A DNA stretch of 6,008 bases from Bacteroidetes bacterium QH_10_64_19 (GTDB lineage Bacteria; Bacteroidota; Rhodothermia; Rhodothermales; Salinibacteraceae): contig PXSY01000066.1 in the NCBI GenBank assembly GCA_003023125.1, positions 1 to 6,008 on the forward strand, given 5' to 3'. The notes beneath the pieces are model-generated. The model did no database searches. It saw nothing but the letters and a program-made list of their open reading frames with translations, and was not told where the DNA came from. Both the position numbers and the translations under genes were made by a program. Below, piece by piece: positions 1-5,207 of the stretch; position 1 is the first letter of the stretch; the number at the start of each line of letters is the position of its first letter.

Positions 1-1
1 C

Positions 2-793
2 GAGCGGGCGTCCTGGCCCACGACGGTGGTGCCCGAGTACGCCGCCAATCCGAAATACGTCCAGGCGGTCTCGGAGCGGGTTGACCAGGCCCTTCAGCGC
101 TTTCCGCGCACCGTCCGCAGTGAGGTCGTGCTTGTTTTTAGTGCCCATGACACCGTATTCGGGGCGCGGGGGCAGCGGGGCGATCCGTACTGCTGCCACG
201 TGCACTCGACGGTGGAGCAGGTTATGCGGCACCGAAATCGAGACCAGCCCTTCCACACGACGTTTCAGAGCGTGATGGGGCCGAGCAGCTGGCTTTCGCC
301 GTCTACGCCGGACACGATTGAAACCCTTGCGGAGCGGGGCCATCGGTCGGTGCTGGTTGTCCCGATTAGCTTTGTGACGGACCACGTCAACACCAGCTAC
401 GACCTCGACATCTCCGTGCGTGCACGGGCGGAGGCAAAGGGCATCGATCATTTTGAGGTGACCGCCGGCCTCAACACGCACCCGCTCTTCATTGAGGCGC
501 TGGGCGAGGCCACTATCGCGCAGCTCGATCTGCCGGTCGATGTGAACCAGCTCCGGTTCGGGGGCGATGGGCAGTCGCAGGGCTATCCCCTCCGCCCGTA
601 TCACCAACGCCCGCGGCATGGCCTGAACGGGCAGTCGTCGTCCTGTTCGGAGTGCGGATCCGGGCAGGGAGCCCGGCGCTGGACCCTGCCCGACCGGTCG
701 GCTGAGCCGGACGCCCCGTCCGATCCCTCGTCGACGCGTTCGGACCCTTCGGTCCCCCAGGGCTCGGAATCGGTGTCGGACGGGGGCTCGTAG
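2..793 (+). CDS. hemH: Ferrochelatase family protein, 5'-truncated by the window edge
   Basis: Ferrochelatases insert Fe2+ into protoporphyrin IX or coproporphyrin III at the end of heme synthesis. The frame is open to the left edge, so the N-terminal half is missing; 264 codons remain. Visible family features, in order, are FSAH with the metal-site His (codon 146-148), GDPY, FQSVMGPSSWLSP, the strand VLVVPISFVTDH, and GLNTHPLFIEAL. Two things are odd. The usual SAHG(L/T)P reads SAHDTV. The usual DH(I/V)ET reads DHVNT, so the family's catalytic Glu (human E343) is Asn (codon 389-391), although the neighbouring His is kept. After the core comes a tail of about 80 residues (from roughly nt 540) with a CSEC pair and then a Ser/Pro/Asp-rich stretch. 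Its third codon positions stay GC-rich, so the tail looks genuinely coding and not frameshifted. A GTG at 26 is only an internal codon. Family assignment is firm; activity is uncertain. Confidence 0.87.
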   Translation, partial: ERASWPTTVVPEYAANPKYVQAVSERVDQALQRFPRTVRSEVVLVFSAHDTVFGARGQRGDPYCCHVHSTVEQVMRHRNRDQPFHTTFQSVMGPSSWLSPSTPDTIETLAERGHRSVLVVPISFVTDHVNTSYDLDISVRARAEAKGIDHFEVTAGLNTHPLFIEALGEATIAQLDLPVDVNQLRFGGDGQSQGYPLRPYHQRPRHGLNGQSSSCSECGSGQGARRWTLPDRSAEPDAPSDPSSTRSDPSVPQGSESVSDGGS

Positions 794-847
794 TGTCCCC
801 CGGGGCGCAGGCCTTGTCCGCGTTACGCACGCAATTCTCCGTCGTCA

Positions 848-1456
848 ATGCGCGCATCAACGATGGCTGATTCGTTGTCCGACCGTCTGCTTCGAACCCT
901 CGCGTCCGTCCCGGTGTCGAATTCCATGCTGCACGTGGGCTGTGGAACGGGCCGCCACACCGAGGCACTCCTCCGGCTCGGCTTTCCGGTGCATGCCTGC
1001 GACCCCCGGCCCGACGCGGTGCAGACCACACGGGCCGCCGTCCGTGACCTGGTGGACGACGAGACCGCCACGTCCTGCGTGCAGCAGCGCTCACTGGAGG
1101 CCCTCCCCGCCCTGGACGAGACGTTCGACTGGGTGATTGTCGACCGGACGGAGGCCCTCGTGGACTCGCCGACGCAACTGGAGGCGCTGCTGCGAGCGGT
1201 ACACGGCCTTGTTTCGCCCGGCGGATGGACGTATCTCATGGCTCCGGCGGCGCCGGGGGAATCGGACGCGTCGACGGCGTCTAAGGCGGCGCAGGGACGC
1301 GACGATAATGGAATACGCGTCCACTCTACGGACCTTGAGGCCGAGACTCTCGATACAGACTTCGTGGAATCTCGAGCCCCATCTCGCGTCGACGAAAACG
1401 GCGAGCAACGCATCCACACGCTGTATCGCCGCGTCGAGCGGGCGGGGTCGACGTGA
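848..1456 (+). CDS. Class I SAM-dependent methyltransferase, substrate unknown
   Basis: This 202-residue protein has a Rossmann-type methyltransferase fold. Motif I is LHVGCGTGR (residues 28-36), the glycine loop that binds S-adenosylmethionine. The acidic residue ending strand 2 is D52 in HACDPRP, placed to bind the ribose hydroxyls. FDWVIVDR (93-100) fits motif IV, and LVSPGGWTYLMAP (121-133) is the usual 'L.PGG.l' segment before strand 5. A polar, low-complexity stretch (about 137-155) is followed by a C-terminal strand pair ending in HTLYRRV. The closest general resemblance is to small Methyltransf_11/25 or TehB-like enzymes, but nothing visible identifies the substrate. It starts 54 bp after the ferrochelatase gene and ends 58 bp before hemL, so a link to tetrapyrrole metabolism is possible by position only. 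ATG 848 is used; a second in-frame ATG at 863 is an alternative. No Shine-Dalgarno is seen before either. Confidence 0.85.
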   Translation: MRASTMADSLSDRLLRTLASVPVSNSMLHVGCGTGRHTEALLRLGFPVHACDPRPDAVQTTRAAVRDLVDDETATSCVQQRSLEALPALDETFDWVIVDRTEALVDSPTQLEALLRAVHGLVSPGGWTYLMAPAAPGESDASTASKAAQGRDDNGIRVHSTDLEAETLDTDFVESRAPSRVDENGEQRIHTLYRRVERAGST

Positions 1457-1460
1457 CTCC

Positions 1461-1479
1461 CGCGCCCTCCCCGGGCGCG
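1461..1479. other. Perfect inverted repeat between the methyltransferase gene and hemL
   Basis: CGCGCCC (1461-1467) pairs exactly with GGGCGCG (1473-1479) across a 5-base loop TCCCC. It lies 5 bp after the methyltransferase stop codon. No T-run follows, so it is not a canonical intrinsic terminator. It could be an mRNA-stabilising or processing hairpin, or simply chance in GC-rich DNA. Confidence 0.4.
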
Positions 1480-1514
1480 ATCGCTGTCCGTGTCAGTGAC
1501 CCCTCGCTTTGCCC

Positions 1515-2831
1515 ATGGACGTTGCTCCCTCTGATCTCGATCTCCAGACCAGTCGGCGGTTCTACGAGCGCGCTCAGCACACCATCCCTGGCGGCGTCAA
1601 CTCCCCTGCTCGCGCCTTCGACAGCGTGGGCGGCACGCCTCTCTTTATCGAAGAGGCTAGAGGGGCGTACCTGAAAGACGCCGACGGCAACGAGTATCTC
1701 GACTACGTGGGCTCCTGGGGCCCCATGATCTTCGGCCACGCCCACCCGGACGTGGTGGAGGCCGTGCAGGAACAGGCCGAGGCGTCGACGTCGTTCGGCG
1801 CCCCGACGAGGATCGAGATTGACGTGGCGGAACTGGTCTGCGACCTCGTTCCCTCCGTCGAGAAGGTGCGGATGGTCAACTCCGGCACGGAGGCCACGAT
1901 GAGCGCCGCCCGGCTGGCCCGCGGCTACACGGGGCGCGACAAAATCATCAAGTTCGAGGGCAACTACCACGGCCACGGCGATTTCTTCCTCATTGCCGCG
2001 GGGAGCGGGGCCATGACGCTCAGCGAGCCCGACTCGCCGGGCGTGACGAAGGGAAACGCGAAAGACACGCTCCTGGCCCAGTACAACGACATCGACCACG
2101 TGCAGCGCCTCGTGGAAGCCAATCAGGGCGAGGTTGCCTGCATTGTCGTGGAGCCGATCGCGGGCAACATGGGGTGCATTCCGCCGGAGCCAGGATTCCT
2201 GGAAGGGCTCCGGGAGCTCTGCGACGCTCACGACATCGTTCTCGTCTTCGACGAAGTGATGACCGGCTTCCGCGTGGCGCCCGGCGGGGTGCAGGAGCGC
2301 TACGGGGGGACGCCGGACCTGACCTGCCTGGGGAAGATCATTGGGGGGGGGCTACCGGTCGGGGCGTACGGCGGGCGACAAGAGATCATGGATTACGTCT
2401 CACCCACCGGTCCGGTCTACCAGGCCGGCACGCTCAGTGGAAACCCGTTGGCCATGCGCGCCGGGCACGCCATTCTCTCAAAGATCGCGGCGGAGAAGGA
2501 TCGCATTTACCGAGAGCTGGAAGACTACGCGGAGGCCCTTCAGGAGGGGACGAAGCATAACCTCGACGCGCTGGGCCTCGATTACACCACTCATCAGGTG
2601 GGGGCCATGGGCAGTCTCTTTTTCACCGACCAGCGCGTGGTGGATCAGGACACGGCCCAATCGTCTGACACCGACCTGTACGCATCCTACTTCCACGCGA
2701 TGCTGGAGGAGGGCATTTACCTTCCCCCCTCGCAGTTCGAGGCCATGTTCTTCGGCACCTGTCACGGCGACTGGGAGCTCGACGAGACCCTCAACGCGCA
2801 GCGCCGTGCTCTGAAGCAGGTCCATTCGTAG
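1515..2831 (+). CDS. hemL: Glutamate-1-semialdehyde 2,1-aminomutase
   Basis: HemL is a cytosolic PLP enzyme that converts glutamate-1-semialdehyde to 5-aminolevulinate. This is the last step of the C5 route that feeds heme, siroheme and cobalamin. The 438-residue protein is close to the usual length (about 425-430) and complete. Family motifs are intact: IPGGVNSPAR near the N-terminus (about 25-34), GSWGPMIFGHAHP (66-78), NSGTEA (122-127, PLP phosphate side), YHGHGD (151-156), FDEVMTGFR (246-254, with the Asp that contacts the PLP ring nitrogen), the Schiff-base lysine K274 in LGKIIGGGLP, and AGTLSGNPLAM (304-314). I chose ATG 1515, which gives MDVAPSDLDL; an in-frame TTG at 1509 would add only two residues. 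No Shine-Dalgarno is visible. Codons for the three glycines after K274 form a run of nine Gs (2343-2351). Its place just after a methyltransferase gene and a ferrochelatase-family gene fits a heme cluster. Confidence 0.97.
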   Translation: MDVAPSDLDLQTSRRFYERAQHTIPGGVNSPARAFDSVGGTPLFIEEARGAYLKDADGNEYLDYVGSWGPMIFGHAHPDVVEAVQEQAEASTSFGAPTRIEIDVAELVCDLVPSVEKVRMVNSGTEATMSAARLARGYTGRDKIIKFEGNYHGHGDFFLIAAGSGAMTLSEPDSPGVTKGNAKDTLLAQYNDIDHVQRLVEANQGEVACIVVEPIAGNMGCIPPEPGFLEGLRELCDAHDIVLVFDEVMTGFRVAPGGVQERYGGTPDLTCLGKIIGGGLPVGAYGGRQEIMDYVSPTGPVYQAGTLSGNPLAMRAGHAILSKIAAEKDRIYRELEDYAEALQEGTKHNLDALGLDYTTHQVGAMGSLFFTDQRVVDQDTAQSSDTDLYASYFHAMLEEGIYLPPSQFEAMFFGTCHGDWELDETLNAQRRALKQVHS

Positions 2832-2871
2832 ACCGTTCCGGTCGGCACTCATTTCGCAGCTGGGGGACCCT

Positions 2872-2894
2872 CTGGAGCAGTTGGCGGGCTCCAG
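2872..2894. other. Hairpin-forming inverted repeat between hemL and the transporter gene
   Basis: CTGGAGC (2872-2878) and GCTCCAG (2888-2894) form a perfect 7-bp stem with a 9-base loop. A smaller hairpin, GACCG-TTC-CGGTC (2831-2843), starts on the last base of the hemL stop codon. No T-run directly follows the larger stem; the nearest, CTTTT, begins about 17 bases later. It may partly separate hemL from the downstream gene, as a weak or Rho-assisted terminator or an mRNA end-protecting hairpin. It is not a textbook terminator. Confidence 0.4.
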
Positions 2895-2935
2895 TCTCAC
2901 ATCGCCCCGTCCCTTTTCGCGCTTTCAATTCGAAC

Positions 2936-4210
2936 ATGGATCCGGAGTCCTCCGCTTCAACCTCACTGCTTGGCGTTGATCGCCGTGTGCTCGCGCTCGC
3001 CGTGGCCCGCATGGCCGATGCGGTGGGGAACTCGTTTCTCATCATCGTCCTGCCGCTCTATGTCGCCAGCGACGCGGTGGGCGGCAGTGTGTTTGGCATC
3101 CCGGCGTCCATGGTGGCGGGTGTGGTGCTGGCGCTCTTCGGCATTGCGAGCAGCATCGCGCAGCCCCTGGCCGGGCGGCTGTCGGACCGGATGGGGCGCC
3201 GGAAGATTTTTGTGATTGGGGGGCTCGTCGTGCTCGGGGCCATCAACCTCGCGTTCACGGTGGCAACCGTCTACTGGCACCTCTTCGTGCTCCGCATCCT
3301 GCAGGGGCTCGCCGCGGCGTTCACGATTACGGCGAGCCTCGCGATCGTGAACGAGATGAGTGATTCAGGGAGCCGAGGGGGCAACATGGGGATCTACAAC
3401 TCCTTCCGGCTCATTGGCTTCGGCGCGGGTCCGATCCTGGCGAGCATTCTTCTCGAAATGGGGCCGTTTGTGCTTCCCGGAGGGATGCAGATTACCGGGT
3501 TCGAGGCAACGTTTGGCATCGCTGCGGGCACGGCGTTTCTGGGAACCGGGCTCGTCGGGCTGCTTGTGCAGGATCCCGAGGCCACAGACGCTGCGCCCCG
3601 CCGACTGGCCATTCGCATCTGGGACCGGTCCGGCACCGGCTGGAAGCTGGACACTATCTTTGCGCTCGGACTGGCCACCCTCGTGATGGCCGCGTGCATG
3701 GCCCTGTTGTCGGCCATCGAGCCGGAAGTGAATGCGCGGCTGGGACAGGGGCCGTTCCTGTTTGCCGTGGAGTTTGTGGCCTTGATCGCGGCCCTGGCGG
3801 CGGTTCAGCCCATCGTGGGACGGGCCAGCGATCGGCTCGGGCGCAAGCCGTTCATCCTGATTGGGCTCCTGGCCCTCATCCCAACTACTTTACTGCAGGG
3901 ACTGGTGCAGTCTCCCTGGCAGATGATTGGGATGCGGGTGCTGCAGGGCGTCGCTGGGGCGCTGGTGTTTGCGCCGGCCCTCGCGCTGGCGGGGGATCAC
4001 ACGGAGGAGGGACAGTCCGGGGCGCAACTCGCGGTCCTCACCGTGTCGTTCGGACTCGGCATCTCAGCGGGTCAGCTCGTAGCCGGGTTCTTCGTACAGT
4101 TCGGATTTGTCGTGCCCTTCGTCGTGGGAAGTGTGTGCGCGGCTGCCGGGGCCGTGCTGGTGCTCACGCAGGTGGAAGCGTCTGAGCAGGCGTTGAGCGT
4201 CAGGCGCTGA
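2936..4210 (+). CDS. Major facilitator superfamily transporter, drug-efflux type
   Basis: This 424-residue integral membrane protein has the standard length and the two-fold 6+6 helix layout of the major facilitator superfamily. The conserved motif A loop occurs in both halves: GRLSDRMGRRK (80-90, between TM2 and TM3) and GRASDRLGRKP (295-305, between TM8 and TM9). Each half also has a matching TM4/TM10 segment, RILQGLAAAF (120-129) and RVLQGVAGAL (334-343), with the conserved Arg. The central cytoplasmic linker is about 211-236. This pattern is typical of proton-driven efflux carriers of the TetA/multidrug (DHA1-like) type, but the substrate cannot be read from sequence. ATG 2936 gives a short polar N-terminus before TM1 (about 18-42). 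It lies 104 bp after hemL on the same strand, so co-transcription is possible. The last few codons (SVRR and the stop) lie inside the heptamer repeat array, so its C-terminal tail is repeat-derived or repeat-invaded. Confidence 0.93.
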   Translation: MDPESSASTSLLGVDRRVLALAVARMADAVGNSFLIIVLPLYVASDAVGGSVFGIPASMVAGVVLALFGIASSIAQPLAGRLSDRMGRRKIFVIGGLVVLGAINLAFTVATVYWHLFVLRILQGLAAAFTITASLAIVNEMSDSGSRGGNMGIYNSFRLIGFGAGPILASILLEMGPFVLPGGMQITGFEATFGIAAGTAFLGTGLVGLLVQDPEATDAAPRRLAIRIWDRSGTGWKLDTIFALGLATLVMAACMALLSAIEPEVNARLGQGPFLFAVEFVALIAALAAVQPIVGRASDRLGRKPFILIGLLALIPTTLLQGLVQSPWQMIGMRVLQGVAGALVFAPALALAGDHTEEGQSGAQLAVLTVSFGLGISAGQLVAGFFVQFGFVVPFVVGSVCAAAGAVLVLTQVEASEQALSVRR

Positions 4211-4289
4211 GGGTTGGGCGTTATGCGTTGTGCGTGAGATGTTGAGCGTTCAGAGTTGTGCGTTGGGGGTTGAGCGTTGGATGTAGGTG
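4192..4289. repeat. Degenerate 7-bp tandem repeat array, consensus GTTGNGC
   Basis: Read in steps of seven from 4192, fourteen successive units stay in register: GTTGAGC, GTCAGGC, GCTGAGG, GTTGGGC, GTTATGC, GTTGTGC, GTGAGAT, GTTGAGC, GTTCAGA, GTTGTGC, GTTGGGG, GTTGAGC, GTTGGAT, GTAGGTG. Viewed at double length, GTTGNGCGT recurs at 4213, 4227, 4241, 4255 and 4269, exactly 14 bp apart. The first three units overlap the end of the transporter gene, and its TGA (4208-4210) sits inside the third unit. The array resembles in form the short tandemly repeated heptamers known from cyanobacterial genomes. Its function is unknown; slippage-driven expansion followed by point decay is the likely origin. 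Confidence 0.85.
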
Positions 4290-4377
4290 CCGGGCGGGGA
4301 GGGAGGCTCTCGAAGTCCGTTCTCGCGGCGGTCGGGACGGACGGGAGGCGCGAATGAGTGAAAGCGGTGCGTCCCGC

Positions 4378-4432
4378 AAAATAAAAGCCCCCCCCGATCC
4401 CAATGGCTCCGGCGGCGGTCGGAGCAGGGGGG
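4378..4432 (-). terminator. Intrinsic terminator of the minus-strand acidic protein gene
   Basis: Reading on the minus strand, a run of six Cs (4432-4427) is followed by GCTCCG (4425-4420), an 8-base loop and CGGAGC (4411-4406). A 10-base bulge comes next, then eight Gs (4395-4388) and CTTTTATTTTG (4387-4377). The inner 6-bp stem is perfect and the outer C/G stem closes next to the T-rich tract. It lies about 40 bp past the stop codon of the gene at 4471-4773. Nothing T-rich follows in the + direction, so it serves mainly the leftward gene, though the hairpin could also slow transcription arriving from the transporter gene. Confidence 0.75.
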
Positions 4433-4470
4433 ACCTGAGGTGGGCGTCCGGAGGCGGGGCGGAGGTGTGT

Positions 4471-4773
4471 TCAGCGTTCTTCGTTGTCCTCCAGCAGGAG
4501 GTCTTTCAACTTCTCAAACTCCTCCTGCTCGAAGGAAAGGCTATACTTGCCCGGTTCGGTGTCGTCGCCCACTTCGGTGAGGGGCTCCACGTCGGAGGTC
4601 TGGACGATGTCGATGAAATCGTCGGAGTTCATCTCGAAGGCGCCGGCAAAGTCCTCGGCCGTCGCGGCGTAGATGCCGCCGTACGATTTGATTTCGCCGG
4701 TCGAAAAGTCGTCGGCGTCCTGGGGCTTGAAGCTAACTCCACGCATGTCGGGGACTGAGTTAATGGTCGGCAT
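4471..4773 (-). CDS. Small acidic protein of unknown function
   Basis: I do not recognise this 100-residue protein. It has 26 Asp/Glu against 7 Lys/Arg, a strong salt-adapted composition, with no signal peptide, transmembrane helix, Cys, His or Trp. The N-terminal part (MPTINSVPDMRGVSFKPQDA) looks extended. The middle has the pattern YGGIYAATAEDFAGAFEMNS (31-50), then DDFIDIV. The C-terminus (81-100) is probably a charged helix, with FEQEEFEKLKDLLLED spacing that would suit coiled-coil or partner binding. Evidence that it is real: a halophile-like composition distinct from the shadow frames, an AT-rich upstream patch, and a good terminator 40 bp past its stop. It is convergent with the transporter gene and divergent from the Usp gene. 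The start at 4773 has no nearby Shine-Dalgarno. No function is proposed. Confidence 0.75.
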   Translation of the reverse strand: MPTINSVPDMRGVSFKPQDADDFSTGEIKSYGGIYAATAEDFAGAFEMNSDDFIDIVQTSDVEPLTEVGDDTEPGKYSLSFEQEEFEKLKDLLLEDNEER

Positions 4774-4788
4774 CGCGAACGGTCACCA

Positions 4789-4845
4789 CTAGCCCAAGAT
4801 ATACTCCATATTCGTGAAAGTTCCTCCTTTATGGACAAAGCTTAA
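4789..4845 (-). promoter_or_regulatory. AT-rich leader/promoter region of the acidic protein gene, with a possible 6-codon upstream ORF
   Basis: This is the most AT-rich patch of the window, just upstream of the minus-strand gene. On the minus strand it contains AGGAGG (4828-4823), then 13 bases, then ATG (4809) opening a six-codon frame (Met-Glu-Tyr-Ile-Leu-Gly) ending in TAG at 4789, 15 bases before the main start. TATATC (4804-4799) could instead be a -10 element, and TAAGCTTTG (4844-4836) resembles the Bacteroidetes -7 element TAnnTTTG with one extra base. These readings compete with one another, and none is secure. Confidence 0.3.
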
Positions 4846-5009
4846 ACTGGTTCGGCACATGGGCAGTTCGACTACAGGAATTGTCTTGGAAACGCCTCGT
4901 TCAGCTTCGAGATGCCCCGGCATTCAGGGGGCGGGCGCGGTGTGCTCAAGGGGAGCAGGGACGGTGGTCTCCGGGACGCGTCCGGGTTCACATTCTGAGG
5001 CTGGGTCGT

Positions 5010-5017
5010 TAAGTTTG
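5010..5017 (+). promoter_or_regulatory. Possible Bacteroidetes-type -7 promoter element
   Basis: TAAGTTTG matches exactly the TAnnTTTG consensus known for the -7 element of Bacteroidetes primary-sigma promoters. It points toward the Usp gene, about 190 bp upstream of its ATG. A clear TTTG/TTG element at the expected -33 distance is not seen, only GTTCAC nearby, and this organism may lie outside Bacteroidetes proper. This is a weak assignment. Confidence 0.22.
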
Positions 5018-5050
5018 GGCACTGTGTGAAAGAGCAGTTCGAGTTGAGGT

Positions 5051-5075
5051 GCGCCCAATGGACGTCCACAGGCGC
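5051..5075. promoter_or_regulatory. Composite palindrome upstream of the Usp gene, operator-like
   Basis: A perfect 10-bp palindrome TGGACGTCCA (5059-5068) is flanked almost symmetrically by GCGCC (5051-5055) and GGCGC (5071-5075), giving a nested dyad of 25 bp. It lies about 130 bp upstream of the Usp start and about 34 bp downstream of the candidate -7 element at 5010-5017. Such dyads are typical of dimeric regulator sites or 5'-UTR hairpins, but no regulator can be named. Confidence 0.3.
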
Positions 5076-5207
5076 CTCAGACCCTAGAAACGGCGTCAAA
5101 AATGTCTGCGTGGGTTGGGAAGTGTCCGGCTGTTTGGAGCACGAGGGCGAGGCGGTGCACAGTCCCCCAGACAGCTTGCCGAGATCCGCCAACGACCTTG
5201 AACTGAT

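Larger units (their letters stand above)
4774..5207. other. Divergent intergenic region without a convincing gene
   Basis: This 434-bp stretch separates the start of the minus-strand acidic protein from the start of the + strand Usp gene, so it should hold promoters for both. Open frames exist on both strands (about 5026-5403 + and 4872-5192 -), but they are rich in Ser, Pro and Cys, lack the acidic bias of the neighbours and show no known motif; I treat them as non-coding. I see no tRNA-like cloverleaf. Small palindromes present are ATGCC-CC-GGCAT (4912-4923), GGACGCGTCC (4974-4983) and TGGACGTCCA (5059-5068). Most of the AT-rich bases are in 4795-4850. Confidence 0.6.

Noticed and set aside
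513..1094. Long minus-strand frame opposite the ferrochelatase tail and methyltransferase
   Set aside because: It is Arg/Pro/Ala/Gly-rich, a typical antisense shadow of GC-rich genes, and the methyltransferase motifs are on the other strand.
1477..1484. GCGATCGC octamer, identical to the cyanobacterial HIP1 core
   Set aside because: I noticed only this one, and a single copy is expected by chance in GC-rich DNA; it overlaps the arm of the inverted repeat.
4192..4289. Possible CRISPR array
   Set aside because: The units are 7 bp without spacers, so it is a simple tandem repeat.
4221..4403. 60-codon minus-strand frame rich in Asn, Thr and His
   Set aside because: Its C-terminal half is only the translation of the heptamer repeat array, and it overlaps the intrinsic terminator.
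4629..4838. Minus-strand frame starting MSIKEEL after an AT-rich region
   Set aside because: After the first codons it is just a shadow of the acidic protein gene in another frame and turns Arg/Pro/Ser-rich; the 100-residue frame is far better in composition.
4912..4923. ATGCC-CC-GGCAT hairpin as a terminator
   Set aside because: The 2-base loop is too tight for a stable RNA hairpin and no T-run follows on either strand.
4872..5192. 106-codon minus-strand frame in the divergent region
   Set aside because: Its Ser/Pro/Thr/Cys-rich composition lacks the acidic bias of real genes here; it has no recognisable domain and no good start context.
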